NCBI GenBank assembly: GCA_023846275.1
Contig: CM043865.1
Span: 9,660,068-9,724,067 of the forward strand
Source of the DNA: Vanilla planifolia
Lineage: Eukaryota; Streptophyta; Magnoliopsida; Asparagales; Orchidaceae
Reading direction: 5' to 3'
Length of the DNA stretch: 64,000 nt
A program made the position numbers and the translations under genes. Under the pieces are notes generated by a model. That model was not told where the DNA came from. It searched no databases and saw only the letters and a list, made by a program, of their open reading frames with translations. The number at the start of each line of letters is the position of its first letter. The first letter of the stretch is position 1. Below are positions 29,700-42,954 of the stretch, piece after piece.

Positions 29700-31566
29700 G
29701 GCTGGAAGATACCTTGCTTTTACCCTTAATTATTATGGACAATTAACTATTATTATAGATATTTATGATGAGTTTAATAAATGTGTTATCAAAATTAAAC
29801 TTGTGTAAAACATATCTTAAGAAACCCCAAGACTGACTATTAAAGGCTTTTTTAAAGTTCAACTTGATGATACAATTATTACCTCTAATTTTTTAATTTT
29901 TATCTTCAAACAATTCTTGAGCTAGTAGAATATTCTCAATAATGTTTCTATTCTTCACAATTTCTAACTATTCCAAAGAGATAAAGGATATTAAGAATGC
30001 TTGTAAGCAATCAACTTGGAAGGACTTTCTCAATAAATTGTATAAGAAAATTACCTAAGCCCTTAAGTAGGTACATTACTTAAGCCCTTAAGTAGGTTGG
30101 AAGATACCTTGCTTTTACCCTTAATTATTATGGACGATTAACTATTATTATAGATATTTATGATGAGTTTAATAAATGTATTATCAAAATAAAACTTGTG
30201 TCCCAAGACTAACTATTAAAAGCTTTTCTAAAGTTAAGCTTGATGATACAATTATTACCTCTAATTTTTAAATTTTTATCTTCAAACAATTCTTGAGCTA
30301 GTAGAATATTCTCAATAATGTTTCTATTCTTCACAATTTCTAACTATTCCAAAGAGATAAAGGATATTAAGAATGCTTGTAAGCCATCAACTTGGAAGGA
30401 CATTCTCAATAAATTGTATAAGAAAATTACCTAAGCTCTTAAGTAGATACATACTTAAGCCCTTAAGTAGGTTGGAAGACACATTGCTTTTACCTTTAAT
30501 TATTATGGACAATTAACTATTATTATAGATATTTATGATGAGTTTAATAAATGTGTTATCAAAATTAAACTTGTGTAAAACATATCTTAGGAAACCCCAA
30601 GACTGACTATTAAAGGCTTTTTTAAAGTTCAACTTGATGATACAATTATTACCTCTAATTTTTTAATTTTTATCTTCAAACAATTCTTAAGCTAGTAGAA
30701 TATTCTCAATAATGTTTCTATTCTTCACAATTTCTAACTATTCCAAAGAAATAAAGGACATAAAGAATGCTAGTAAGCCATCAACTTGGAAGGATTTTCT
30801 CAATAAAATTGTATAAGAAAATTACTTAAGCCCTTAAGTAGGTTGGAAGATACCTTGCTTTTACCCTTAATTATTATGGATAATTAACTATTATTATAGA
30901 TATTTATGATGAGTTTAATAAATGTGTTATCAAAATTAAACTTATGTAAAACTTATCTTAGGAAACCTCAAGTCTGACTATTAAAGGCTTTTTTAAAGTT
31001 CAACTTGATGATACAATTATTACCTCTAATTTTTTAATTTTTATCTTCAAACAATTCTTGAGCTAGTAGAATATTCTCAATATTGTTTCTATTCTTCACA
31101 ATTTCTAACTATTCCAAAGAGATAAAGGACATTAAGAATGGTTCTAAGCCATCAACTTGGAAGGACTTTCTCAATAAAGTTGTATAAGAAAATTACTTAA
31201 GCCCTTAAGTAGGTTGGAAGATACCTTGCTTTTACCTTTAATTATTATGGACAATTAACTATTATTATAGATATTTATGATGAGTTTAATAAATCTGTTA
31301 TCAAAATTAAACTTGTGTAAAACCTATCTTAAGAAACCTCAAGACTGACTATTAAAGGCTTTTTTAAAGTTTAGCTTGATGATACACTTATTACCTTTAA
31401 TTTTTTAATTTTTATCTTCAAACAATTCTTGAGCTAGTAGAATATTCTCAATAATGTTTCTATTCTTCACAATTTCTAAATATTCCAAAGAGATAAAGGA
31501 CATTAAGAATGCTTGTAAGCCATCAACTTGGAAGGACTTTTTCAATAAAATTGTATAAGAAAATTA
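29700..31566 (-). repeat. Five-copy tandem array of a LINE reverse-transcriptase fragment
   Basis: The anchor 'ggaagat/cac' starts at 29703, 30099, 30474, 30845 and 31216, so periods are 396, 375, 371 and 371 bases; the last copy is about 350. Copies are highly similar, with small indels: copy 2 lacks about 20 bases near 30200. Read on the minus strand, each unit carries 'ENILLAQELFED' and 'LNFKKAFNSQSW', the RT region around domain A with its aspartate changed to asparagine, then 'FDNTFIKLI'. Units stop before the YxDD-bearing part. Unit ends share 'cttaagcccttaagtag'. The last copy runs without a break into single-copy LINE ORF2 sequence at 31567, so the array grew from a LINE already resident here. 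Confidence 0.9.
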
Positions 31567-32470
31567 GCCTAAAGTCCTCAGATGATACTAGATTCTCAAT
31601 ATTGGTAATGAGAATTAAATTGGCACTAATAATTTCTCTTGGTAATGGGTTACCTATGAGGAAATCATTAACTACATATAGTACACCATTTTTATTAATG
31701 AACCAATAGTGCTTGAAAAAGAACCTATTAAAACCATCAGGTCTTAAGGTGCTTGAAAAGTCAATTTGGAAGACTATCTTATGAATTCCCTTCTTAGTTA
31801 CAAGCTAATGTAACATCTGATTGTTTGCTAATGATACCAAGGATGAAATTGAATTTAGCAATGAGTTGTGTTGTTTGCATGGAACTTCAAACAAGAGGAG
31901 CTTGAAATAATGAATAGCTTCTTAGGAAATTTTATCCTCCTCTATGATCGAATGTCCACTTACATCTTTAATTCTTTGTCTAGTTAATTTCCTTTACTTA
32001 TCGTCAAATATTTTATGGAAGTACTTTGTGTTTTATTCCCTTCAATGAGCCATTTAATTCCTACCTTTTGATGCCAAAATACCTCTTCCAATTTGGCTAA
32101 CATAATTAAATGATCTTAAGCTTTTATTAGCTCCAACCTTCATTCATCATCCTGCATTCATTTAAACTTTCTTTCTCCTTGACTTGCTCATCAATTACCT
32201 TTATGTTCTAAATATATTTTTAAACTATGTTTTATTCCATTATTTGAGTAGAATTTTGAAATGCTTCAACTTGAAAGCTAGTGCTCTCATCCAACCTAAT
32301 AGAGTTAGTCTCCAATTTTGTATTAATAAGGAAAGGAAGTTGTTGCTTTTAGTCCATACATTTTAAAATCTAAATTAACTTGGAGATGATCTAATTTTAT
32401 GTGGAAATAAAATTCTCGAAAGAGCATGATCTGACAATGCCTTTTTCAAAAGTTGAATGGTAATGAAAGC
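31567..32470 (-). pseudogene. LINE ORF2 relic: endonuclease end and linker into reverse transcriptase
   Basis: On the minus strand the sequence passes through an endonuclease-type 'SDHA' near 32440. It continues with 'NNFLSLLIQNWRLT' near 32340, 'MRALAFKLKHFKILLK' near 32285-32240, and 'GRGILASK' near 32075. Next is 'KSTLRPDGFN'-like sequence (the APGPDG motif region) near 31750, then 'NDFLIGNPLPREIISANLIL' near 31665-31610, and finally the array at 31566. This is the order in plant L1-type ORF2. Multiple stops and frame changes make it a pseudogene. The 5' part of the endonuclease is not recognisable. Confidence 0.85.
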
Positions 32471-35110
32471 AATTAGAGTATGAATTCATCAAAAAAAAAA
32501 TCTAAATTTATTATTACATTTTGAGTGTACATCCTAAAATGGTGTTAGATAAACCTCTCCATCTTTCATTAAGTTTTCTTTGTCCAAACCCTTAAATCTA
32601 TGAAGTGATTTATCTTAGATTTTAAAATTTAAAAGAGAATCTAATTATATTTATTCAAAAAAATCAAATAAAACAATTCTAATTATATTTCTTATTTGTT
32701 TGCTAAATTTTGTACTTAAGTTTTATAATGAATCTTGAACTTAACCTCGCCTTTGTGGATGCACCAATCCTCAAAAAAATCTTGGTATCATCTTATTTTT
32801 AAGCATCATTGCTTTGTGTGTTGCAGCAAAACCTTCGGAACATTGGGTATCATGGAAAAGTGAAGGTACACTCGTCTGCAGATGTTAAGGCCCTACATCA
32901 TCTTGTTCTCCCTCTCATGTGACGCTATAAACCATCTCCTTGAACTACTTCACGATGCCCATTGCTTTCATTTGCTCTAGATGTTACTCCATCTTTCCAG
33001 TTTTGTCTCCGTGACAAATTCACAAAAGAAAGCTTCTCTTTAGGAGCATCAGCTGCGATGTCTACCACGAGCCCATCGCCTTCAAGTGACCCCACTTAAA
33101 GATAAGCTTCAGATCCTGCCTTGCCTCAACCCATATACCGAAAGGAGTTTGAGCTGAAAGGTGGCACTGGAGAGAAGCTGTAACTTCTGCAGCCATTGCT
33201 TTCAAGCTTCCAATGCTACGTACGGTACAGCAAAAGAAAAGGACACCTCTACGTTTTATTAAAACTAAGCTTTCCATCACTTGCATTCCAAAGGAAATTT
33301 AATCTGTTAAAACGCAATAGCTTCTCTTCTACCGAAGACAAACCTAATGTAACCTAATGGTTAAGTTTGGGTTTTATTTGGTCAATTTTCACTTGTCTTA
33401 AATTTGCAGCTAACTTTGTTTGCATGTGAAAAGTGAAGAGATTCCTGATAAAAGAGTTAGTTTCCACATAAGGGAGAATTTGTGCAATTGTAGCTTATTT
33501 ACATCTGCTGATTTCTTTTTCCTTTCTATTTTTTTTATTTGCGTTTTAACTTGTTGCTAATGGATTGAAGTGGCCTAAGTATATTCTGCATCATTAAGTT
33601 ATTGTGATGTTAAAATCAATATGGCATCACTTTCATCATGGATTATGGATCTTATTTCATCCAACTCTCTATATATAAGCCAGAGCTACCATCTCTTGGT
33701 ACGACTCACTCATTATTTCCAGTGCTCGTTTTCCTTGAGCCTCCTCTCCCTGGTCTTCTCGAAATAGTCAAAGGTTTGGGCTTCCTTCCTTCTCATCTTA
33801 GGCATTACATGGAGGCTCGGGATGAATGATGCAGCCAAGGATGACTTGCCGACTTACCTCTGCATACAATTTGTTCTACTGCATCTTTGAAGAGAGATAA
33901 GAGGAACAAGTGGGCAAGTTGTCTTTGGCTAGACAGTTCTTCCTGTTTCCCCATGTTTTACCTTCAGATGACAATGCTGATAAAACAGGGAGTCCTATTC
34001 CTGCTGTTTCTACTTAATTGGCCTAATCAATGCATCAAGCAAGAAATCACACAAGCTTTTCAGTCTTAATTACTTTTTTTTTAATGTTAATAACGGTTTT
34101 ATTTTCTATTTTCATGTTTTGGATCACTAAAATTCTCTGTTTGCAGGAAAATAATTTCCAAATATGACAGCAAAGTGTGCTTCTAAGAAGGAACATCCAA
34201 CGACTCTTCTTGTTTTGTAAAAGAAGAAAACTTATCTTCCTATAAAAGAAGGAATTGTATATTTTTGTTGTTCTTGAATTTATTAGGTTCCCATGAGATT
34301 GAGCTCCAAGAGGAGAGTCCAATCCCATCTCCAAGGATAGAGAAGCCAAGATCATGGAAGTGATTTGATAAGGACATCTATGTATTGATTGATAAAACAA
34401 ACATGCAAAAGAAAGAAGACTCCACTCTAAAGAAGATCAGGTCGATGAAAGCATGCTTCATTAGAAATGGAGAGATCGAATTAAAGCATAGTTAGAGAGC
34501 AAAGAATATTATACTAATAGATCATTTAAAGGTGGGGAAGTCAAATGTGAAGCTTACATAGGAGTGAGCAAATCAAATTGATTTCAACAATACTAATAGC
34601 AATTAAATAGTAAAAAACTTAATGGCTTATGGTCTTCTGTTTCTTCAAACTCCAACAAGCTAGAATTACAATTAATATTGACAATATAAGGACTTTTTGA
34701 AGAAAAGGACTTTAAGCATTCTGATTTGAGGTACCACAAAAATATCTAGGAAGACATTTGACTAAGGTCTAATATCCAAAAATAAAATTATGTATGTATT
34801 AAGATTATTAATTAAATTTAATAATAAATTAAAAATAAATTATAAGCTTGGACTATACCTAATCGAGATAGGTCCATGAATGATTATGAACACAATTCTA
34901 CAACTCAAAGCTAGTTATGTTGGCTAACAAATTAAATATTCTCTTACAAATAAACAAACAAAACAAAAAATTAGCCTAAACCACTAAAAATTAAATTCCT
35001 ATTTTTGATCAAAGCTAACAATACTGTTAAAACCCAATTCTTTTAGTCAATTTTAGACAACTTTAATCAGAACCAATCCAAAAAAATCAAAAAAGAAAGG
35101 TTTTAATAAA
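32471..35110. other. Unassigned stretch with a GC-richer island (about 32800-34400)
   Basis: The island differs in composition from its AT-rich neighbours and contains several medium open frames: 33062-33286 minus (74 residues), 33638-33829 plus, 33887-34069 plus and 34047-34400 minus (117 residues). None resembles a family I know. A mixture of former exon and intron sequence, or an old low-copy insertion, is possible. From 34500 to 35110 the sequence returns to AT-rich with nothing seen. Confidence 0.4.
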
Positions 35111-35119
35111 AATTCAAAA

Positions 35120-36020
35120 TCATTTCTACGACAAAACTATCAAGGTTAAAAGTACCCTAAAGTGAATTTCATGGATAAGATTGCTAGGGACATCAAGCAA
35201 AACTTAAGTGATTTGTGAATATCAATGATAGGATTGTCAAAGTTAAGTAAACCTAAAGGTTATTTTGGAGCATCTTAGATGGGATCATTAACATCAAGCA
35301 AATGTTAAGGAGATTTTAGAGAATCTTAACATATAATTGCTAAGATTTAATAAACCTAAAAAAATATTTTAGGGAAAAATAATATTACGATAAGAGTGCC
35401 AAAGTAAAATTAACAAAAGGCCATTCTATGGGATCTTTGACAGCTACTTTAAAGTCAAGTCACCATAAATGTTGTTTGTAAGAATTTTATGGTACAATGA
35501 CTAAGGTCAAACATACCAAGAAGTTTTTATTAGAAAAACTTAAGATGTACTTTTTAATGTCAAGCAAATCTTTTTAGAAAAATAAAGATAAGATAGTTAA
35601 AATCAAGTATATCTAAAACTATTTCAAGGAAATTTGGGCATTACCATCAATTTCAAGAAACCTAAAGGATTGCATGAGGAATCTCTAAGTAAGAATATTA
35701 TGGCGAGGCAAACCTAAAGATTATCCCAATAAAACCTTACGAATGAACTTTTAAGTTTATGCAAACCTAAATGTTACCATTGAAAAATCTTGGGATAGGA
35801 TTGTTAAAATCAAGAACACCTAAAAGTTCTTTGTGAAACCTAACGATGGGATGTTCCAAGTCAAACAAACAAAAAGATTACTTTCTTTTAAAACCAAGTT
35901 TAAGCATGTATAAAGGTTATTTTGGAAACCTTGGGAATGGATAGCTTAATTCAAACATGTATGAAGGCTATTTTGATAAGGAAATTAAAGTCATGTGCAT
36001 CAATGGTTATATGAATTGTT
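35120..36020 (+). repeat. Degenerate minisatellite of about 60-bp units
   Basis: A loose consensus recurs about 13-15 times: 'tcaagcaaacctaaaggtta', then 'ttttgggaaatctt', then 'gggattgttaaa'. Clear instances lie near 35195, 35240, 35350, 35645, 35710, 35765, 35805 and 35890. Spacing is about 55-70 bases and copies differ by many substitutions, so the array is old. No coding role is evident. Confidence 0.7.
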
Positions 36021-38767
36021 TTGGATCTGTAAGTGTTTCACCAAGTTTGATATTTATATACTTGAAAGTGAGATTTTAGTTTGTGGGTATTTCAGTCTCA
36101 TCATCCTGTACAAATGATTTCGAAGTGGTGAATGTATGCAAATTGGTTATTTGGTCAGCAAAAGGTGGAATGGGGGAATGATCTACTAAGATTTTTGCAT
36201 ACTTGTTTTCTAGCAAAAGATATTGCTTCAAGGCGTAGTTATATCTTCTAAAACCATGGAAAAAGTGGCAATCAATGTTTTCATTGCAACTTTTGCCAAT
36301 ACCAAGGAAGAAGATGGAGTCTCTTAAACATTTACCCTTTTTGGCTTTGACATCTGACCTTCAAATGGACCATTGTAGCACTTTCAACCTGGGAGCAAGC
36401 TGGATAGAAAAAGATCCTCTGAATAGAAAAGCTTAAGAGCTTCAAGAAACCAAGGGAGCCTAAGGTTCTCATGTTCACAAAAAATGGTTATGGGGATAGC
36501 TTTAATTGAAAATTCGACACATGCATTTCTAATCATCAAAGTATTGTTCTAACTCTTAAGAAATTAATTTACCACTAATCTCAAGTGTAATACACAAGGA
36601 AAAGCCAACAATGAGCTTATCAACTAAGGCAAGAACAACTTAGGATGAAGCTTGGCACGACATAAAATTACAGAGAGAAGTCAAATCTCACATACAAAAC
36701 CATATTGTTGGTTTATGACCATAACAGAGCAATAAAAAATCAATGTATAACTAGGATGTTTACATAATTACAATATGACCATCAAACTGGGATTGTATGA
36801 ACACAAAATATCTCACGAACAAAAGCATCATCTTATCTCACAAGACAAAATATCTCACGAATATTAAACATAAAAAAGTCATTACAAAATTTGGAGTGAT
36901 TGGCAACTCAATAATGAGGTGCCAATCATGAATACGAAATGGCGACAAACTGGGGTTGTATGAAGCCTTATTAGGTGCAGAAACCTCACTGATTTAATAG
37001 CTTTGTATTTAATAGTTCACATCATCTTATTGACCAAATCTATGTTTAAATTTTATTTACTAGAAAGGTTTTCATTGGAGGCTTAGCTTATATGATGAAA
37101 CGGATTTAAATTTTGAATACAAAAAGGAACTCTAGCCTAAAACACCTTCCTCATTTGACATTAAATCGATTAGCCTCACCGTATCTATAGCATCACTGTA
37201 AGACTAGCTGGCCCTTTGAATTCAACATGGCTTTTTCCTCTACTAAGTAAAATTTTCATAACAATTTAGTGTCAAAATCTCCTTTTCATTCTACATTATT
37301 TTCCCTAATTGTTGCAATACTTATTGTTGCTCACACAATGCACTATTATTCAATGATGTTAGCTAAGGAATTTTTCAATTGAAAACATGTTTGACACCCT
37401 CAAGTTATTTATTTACCTCTTTAAGTTCATTCAATGGAATGTTATTTCAAAAACATTGATGAATAGATGTCAATGATTTTTAAATCTCAATATTATTTAA
37501 ATATTATAAATGGTTTTTTATTATTTAACTTAATATTTTCTAAAAACCTTTTATTTGACTTGTTAATATCTAGATGTTATTTTTGGTTCATAAAAATATA
37601 AATTTTAATTATATTTTAAAGATGTCAACAAATCAAATCACTAGTAATTTTAATAATACAATACAATACAGCAATGTCAGCTAACCATACGTGCCTCCAT
37701 GGATTCTTGAATAAAACGTTGTTGTTATGAAGTGTCTTTACACTCCCACAAAGTCACAAACTATTTTACTAATAATTAATTAGTGGATTGGTTGAAAAAA
37801 ATAAACAATACCCTATAATCAAACAAAGCATGCATAAACCTGCAAAATATGCATAGTTCTTCCATCAATCCATCAAAACAAGTGACCAAATAGTTAGTTT
37901 TACCTTCAACTTACTAAAAGAAACAGCCATAATCCAGTGTTAGTGGTACCATTTAGTTACGACAAAATTATTAAAATTCCCTATCAAATAATTTGCACAA
38001 TTTTGGATTGCATTATTATTCATTGAACATGTTAATTGAATTTCAATATAGTAATTAAAAACTACTATGTATTTTTTCTTTCATCTAGGTTTGGTATAGT
38101 AATTTATTAATAGTAACATTTTCGATTCAATATTTCATACATAGTTCATTAATCAATCGATATCTAAATAAACTTCTATTTAAGACTCCTTGGAATGAAC
38201 TCAATAAACATATATTCTATAAAAAACCTAAACCACAAATCTATCTCTGGAACCATTTAAGCTACCAACTTTCCAAAGCTCATGAACCTTTATTGCCAAG
38301 TTCCAGGCAGGAAAACAAAATTTCAAGCTGAACTAGGTTTTGAAATGCTTGATGAAACAAAATACGAGGCATCCAGTAAATACAAGCAATGCATGAGGTC
38401 ATGCTCACCGTGGATAGTACGTGAATAGAACTAGATATCACAAGGCCGTGACAACAAAACTGAAGATCTTTAACAAATCCACCTGGCGAGAAGCTCATTT
38501 GACATTTGTTTTCCTCAGTACGCGTGGAATATCTACAATCTTTAGCAAATATTTACACTGCTTCCATTAAAACTTCTGCGGTGATTCATATTGATGAACC
38601 TGAAAAAACCTCTTTACACCAAGGGATTACATTATGCATAAAGCATCCCATAATTCCTCATTAGTATAAGTAGAAGCCTTGTACCTTAGAGCTTCAAAGC
38701 ATGGATAATGACCAGAGCTCAGAGGAGATAATATCACAACAAGCAGATCTCATAGCCTAAACATTAG
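36021..38767. other. Intergenic stretch 3' of the O-fucosyltransferase gene
   Basis: About 36060-36480 is less AT-rich and, on the minus strand, reads 'LLLENKYAKILVDHSP' in a fairly open frame, but I cannot assign it. The phrase 'ggttgtatgaa' recurs in similar context near 36790 and 36950. The last few hundred bases (about 38500-38767) should hold the 3' untranslated region of the minus-strand gene; no single polyadenylation signal stands out. Confidence 0.45.
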
Positions 38768-41700
38768 TTACATGAAACTCCTTGGTAGGCTTAAGCATTC
38801 TTGAGGATTGGCATAGAAATAATCCTCGTCTTTTGGTCTCCCAGGAATGACCTTCCTTACAGTTGGCTGGCCTATCCTATTCTTATGTATTTCAACTACG
38901 GCACTTCTGAACTGATCCCATGACAGCTTTTCATCTCTGTAAAGATCCAGAAGCTCCACCAATAGTTTTCTATCCAATAGAATGGTCTTTTGATAGCCAT
39001 TATACCTGCATGAGAAAAAGCACTTCTCATATCCTTATTTGATGTACTTCAGAACTACAAGAATGAGTTTTCAAAATAGGAAAAAACTAGGGTTCCATAA
39101 ACCATGCTGTGATTCTTTTGATGCATAGCTTGAAAATAGAAGCAAAGATTATGCAGCACATGTGCCACAAAGATTCAAGGAATAGTTGGGCAAGAAAATG
39201 GAGAAGTAGCACAATCGAGGGTCAAGCTTTTGCCAGGGAACAGGGAGACAAACCTTCTGTGTCCTTCAACAACTCTTGCCATGTTTCCATCATAGCTTGG
39301 AATGAATATATCACTAGCAACAGAAACAAGGTAATCCAGTGCAGCCATCTGTGTAGAGTGGTTCTTGAACGGGCTAAACTCATCAGTACTCAGAAGCATT
39401 TCCTTTCTTACCTGTGAAAATGAAAGCTGAGATAGCTCAATTTGTGTAGTGTTTTGAGAACAAAAAATACATATGAGTAGACTTACAATTTTGGGAAATG
39501 CAACCTTCAAAGCAGCAAGTCTACTTTCACCACCATATATTTGTCCAGAGGCAATATATATCTGAGCATTCCGTGAAATTCCTAATGCCTGCAGCACCAG
39601 TGTCATTTCCTCTGGTGTTAATGGACACAAACCCTCCAACCTTTTGTGGTCTGAGTCTATTTCTTTCTCTTTCCACCAAGGATATGCATATCTGACAGCC
39701 AACATTCAAGCCAACTAACAATAAAATCTGGAAGACTCAGAAATAAACAAGCAATCTAAAGTATAAGAATAAACCTCATCTTTGTGAGTTCATCAGTTTC
39801 AGCTTTAGAACATCCATGAGTACAGCCAGAAAATGATAGCATATCCATCTCATAACGCAGGTGAAGCACGACAAAAAAACCATTCTTACGAAGAGCAGAA
39901 ATAATCTTGTCAGCTATGGCTTCAATTTGCGGAGTAAACTTCAGTGCATCATAATTAACACGGCAACGTAGCATTTGTAGTTCAATAGGGAGGCCATTGT
40001 TTGCAAGTCGAGCATCTGTTTTATTGAAATGTAGTACCTTGTGCTTCCTAATGAGAGGTAACACCTGCAAGCAATAATGCAAAACTAAATTACAACATTA
40101 TTGAACAGCAGAGTAAAGAAATAAATTACCAAATAAATAACCTTCCACTAGACCTGTTTCAAATAGTATGTCTCACTAGACCAGCTGATGGGGGGTATTG
40201 AAAATAATCCACGATGAACTCTTGTATCAAACTTATGTGGGAGAGATTTAACAATCTTAATCTCATCTCTCAATGAATCAATGAAATGTATAACATCAAA
40301 TATATCACCAAAATCACTGCAAAAGATGCTCAAATGGTTTAGTAATTACATTAAAAAAGCATAATCTAAAGGAAAATAAGATACAATTTTGGCCATACCT
40401 TGTATCAGCCCAGAAGGACCTTTTATCAAGTTCAGGAATTACAAATGTCAAGTTCAAATAGCGAGCTATAGTGACCATATCACAGATCTGCAAGTCCCAT
40501 AATTTGAAAATAGAAATTAACTGAGGCAGCATCCCAAAAGGCAATATCATCCAATCAGCAATTCACCAGGAGCTCCAGTGGATATTGTGTTAAATCAGTA
40601 AACCTAAGTTAAACGTACGCACCGCAGCTCGCATCTGGTTAAGACCGCCATTGCAGGAAACCAAAAGATAGCCATTGCTTTTGTAAACCCCTAAAAAATT
40701 AGGACTAATAATAAGCTTTTACCATAGGGTATCCCACCTCTACCACTGTTAAAGGGGCCTAATACGTGAATTTTATTTTCCAAGAAGCATGAATCATCAA
40801 TTCGTTGCAGATTAATGCTCTTGAAAAAACAACAGCCGTATTCAATTTTTCGAAAATGTAAACAATGCAAATGAAAGTACCAGAATCACCTTCATATTCT
40901 AAGGCTTCTTTTTAAGCTGTTGCAATGCTATGAAATACGAAAAAAAACTACTTTAAAGATTTGAAACCATACAACAAAAGCACTTTTCATTGGTTCTGAA
41001 AATGATACCACTGACACGATGCATGCACAGGCAAATCAGTCTTACTGTTTTTGACGCGGGATTCACTTTAAGGCGTGAACAGCAGGGATTTAATTGATGA
41101 ACAAAGGAAGAGTATCATGGACCATTCTATGCTATTGTGAATGACATGGCCACTGCAAATATATTATGAGACAATTAAATAGACAAGAGAGATATTTATG
41201 AAGAAAACCTCTTGTAAGAAAAAAAACATGGTTCACAATTGTGCAAGGTTCAGTGGAAAAGAGTTTGTAGAAAGAAGATGAATATAGGAGTAAAGATTAT
41301 AGGAGAGTCTCGTGAAAAAGAGGTTCCTATTAGGGGGAATCTCCTTAAGTCAAAATGCAAGCAAATGTACTCCCATGAAACTAAAAAAAAAAATCCAAGT
41401 GGATTAGACAGAGTGCAGTCACAATTATGGTGAAACTGAGCCATAACTATCATAGTTTTGGAAGTCAACTATGACTAGCTCAAGGTACATAGCTAACAGC
41501 CCATGATCTTGCTTGGGAAAATGGACATTGTTCATCTTTTCTTAAATATAACCTTTTTGGTCTATCCTTGGTACTTGACCATTAATACTAAGAATCTAAT
41601 CCAAATTTGAATAACCCAAATCTCAAGCAATTAAGAACCAGCCCAATAACCATTTGGTTTCATCATCAGTTCTAAATAAGAGTCCATTCCATGTCAATTA

Positions 41701-42954
41701 ATATTCCTACCTGATCCAATTTGTACCAATATTCCATATCATGGCTAAACAAAGTTCAAAGCTTTGCACCACTCATTATTCCTCAACATAATTGAGAAAA
41801 CCTTGTGTTTATAGTAGTTGATGACATTTAAAATCTCCTAATGCATCTAAGCTTTGTTCTAATGATCGCTGCTTTTGTGGATTAGAAACCCATTACAGAG
41901 CAGTTTAGCATATTCATAGGAAATTCACAATAGAATGAATCATGAAGGTAGCTCTTTAGTGTAAATTTAAGTGATAATGTGAATAGAATTCTTAGGTAAT
42001 AGATGATTATTTAGAACAAGGATGGTTAATCTTAAACTCGAGATTGAACCTGGCGTGTTGGACTAGAAGCTGAACCTCCAATGATAAGGAAAATGCTGTA
42101 AATTTATAAGCTCTCTGGTTAATAGTATATTGAGTGTTAAGCTCATTTTAGAATCTGATGATTCATAGACATAAAAAGTTGAGCTTCAATCATAAGATTG
42201 CATCATATTTTGACGATTCTACCTAGCTCCAAAAACTAATTTGTTATTTGGCATGAAAGAAACTACTGACTTCAAAGATTAATGCACTCCATTAGTTCAC
42301 GGTATCCTTTAATGCTGTATCTACCTAATCATCCCATTTTGAAGCTTAGCAACAGTAAAGAACACAAATTCAAACCACAATCAGCTACCAAGATTGGGCA
42401 TTAGCAGATATGCACAAAAAATGAGCGCAAAATTTACGATGAAGATTGAACGCAGTAGGTATTTGCTAGAAACGGAAAAAACAAGAAAAAATAACTACAA
42501 GCCAAATTCCGTCGATTCATCACCGAATACAACACCCGAAATTCAATTCAACGCAGTTCAGAACAAAAAAACTTAATCGCAAGATCAATGCACACAATAT
42601 CACCATAACAGCACCAAAAATCACGGTTTAAGAAGATTAAGGCACCCAAAAAATCAACTTACTACGGGGTAATCGTGCGGCAGGGGATGCCATCTTGCCC
42701 TTGATCATATTCTTGCTTTCGAGGATGGGGTAGTTGGTGGAATTCTGGTCTCGACCTTGGCTTCCAAAGCAAGCTGTCGGCCAGGATCGCGGGAGCAGCG
42801 GGTGCCAGAGCTGTGCAATAGAAGTCAACTGCATCACCACAGTCCATATCAATATGCTCGAGCCCACCCTCAACACCCACTTTTTGGCCATCCGCCTCCT
42901 TCCACCACTACCAATTGAAGCGCCTCCTCCTCCTCCTTTCTTCTTATCTTCCAT
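38768..42954 (-). CDS. O-fucosyltransferase family protein (8 exons, 500 aa)
   Basis: Predicted GDP-fucose protein O-fucosyltransferase-family glycosyltransferase of the plant secretory pathway. Exons in minus-strand order: 42954-42663, 40690-40623, 40487-40399, 40316-40154, 40064-39775, 39691-39487, 39411-39254 and 39005-38768. All introns are GT-AG and phases join to 1503 nt (501 codons with stop). Residues 1-26 are Gly/Lys/Arg-rich, and about 27-49 form one hydrophobic segment, as in type II Golgi proteins. Family landmarks are '[15 protein letters not shown]' (about 111-125), '[11 protein letters not shown]' (138-148), 'DFGDIFDV' (151-158), 'HLRYEMDML' (272-280), 'FSGCTHGCS', and '[14 protein letters not shown]' (409-422). 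Length is normal for the family and I see no defect. The start Met is the first in the exon; Met22 is an alternative. Acceptor substrate cannot be told from sequence, and I assign no symbol. Confidence 0.95.
40691..42662 (-). other. Large first intron of the O-fucosyltransferase gene
   Basis: The 1972-base intron begins with a consensus donor (GTAAGT on the minus strand at 42662-42657) and ends in a T-rich tract plus AG at 40692-40691. The other six introns are about 79-241 bases. Open frames inside it on either strand (for example 41239-41433 and 42394-42576) show no family features, and I treat them as chance. Confidence 0.85.

Noticed and set aside
29700..31566. CRISPR-like or functional repeat array
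   Set aside because: Units are contiguous ~371-396-bp copies of LINE coding sequence without unique spacers, in plant nuclear DNA.
38768..42954. The O-fucosyltransferase as a pseudogene
   Set aside because: All eight exons join in phase with GT-AG introns, family motifs are intact and the length is normal; the stops seen in contiguous reading are in introns.
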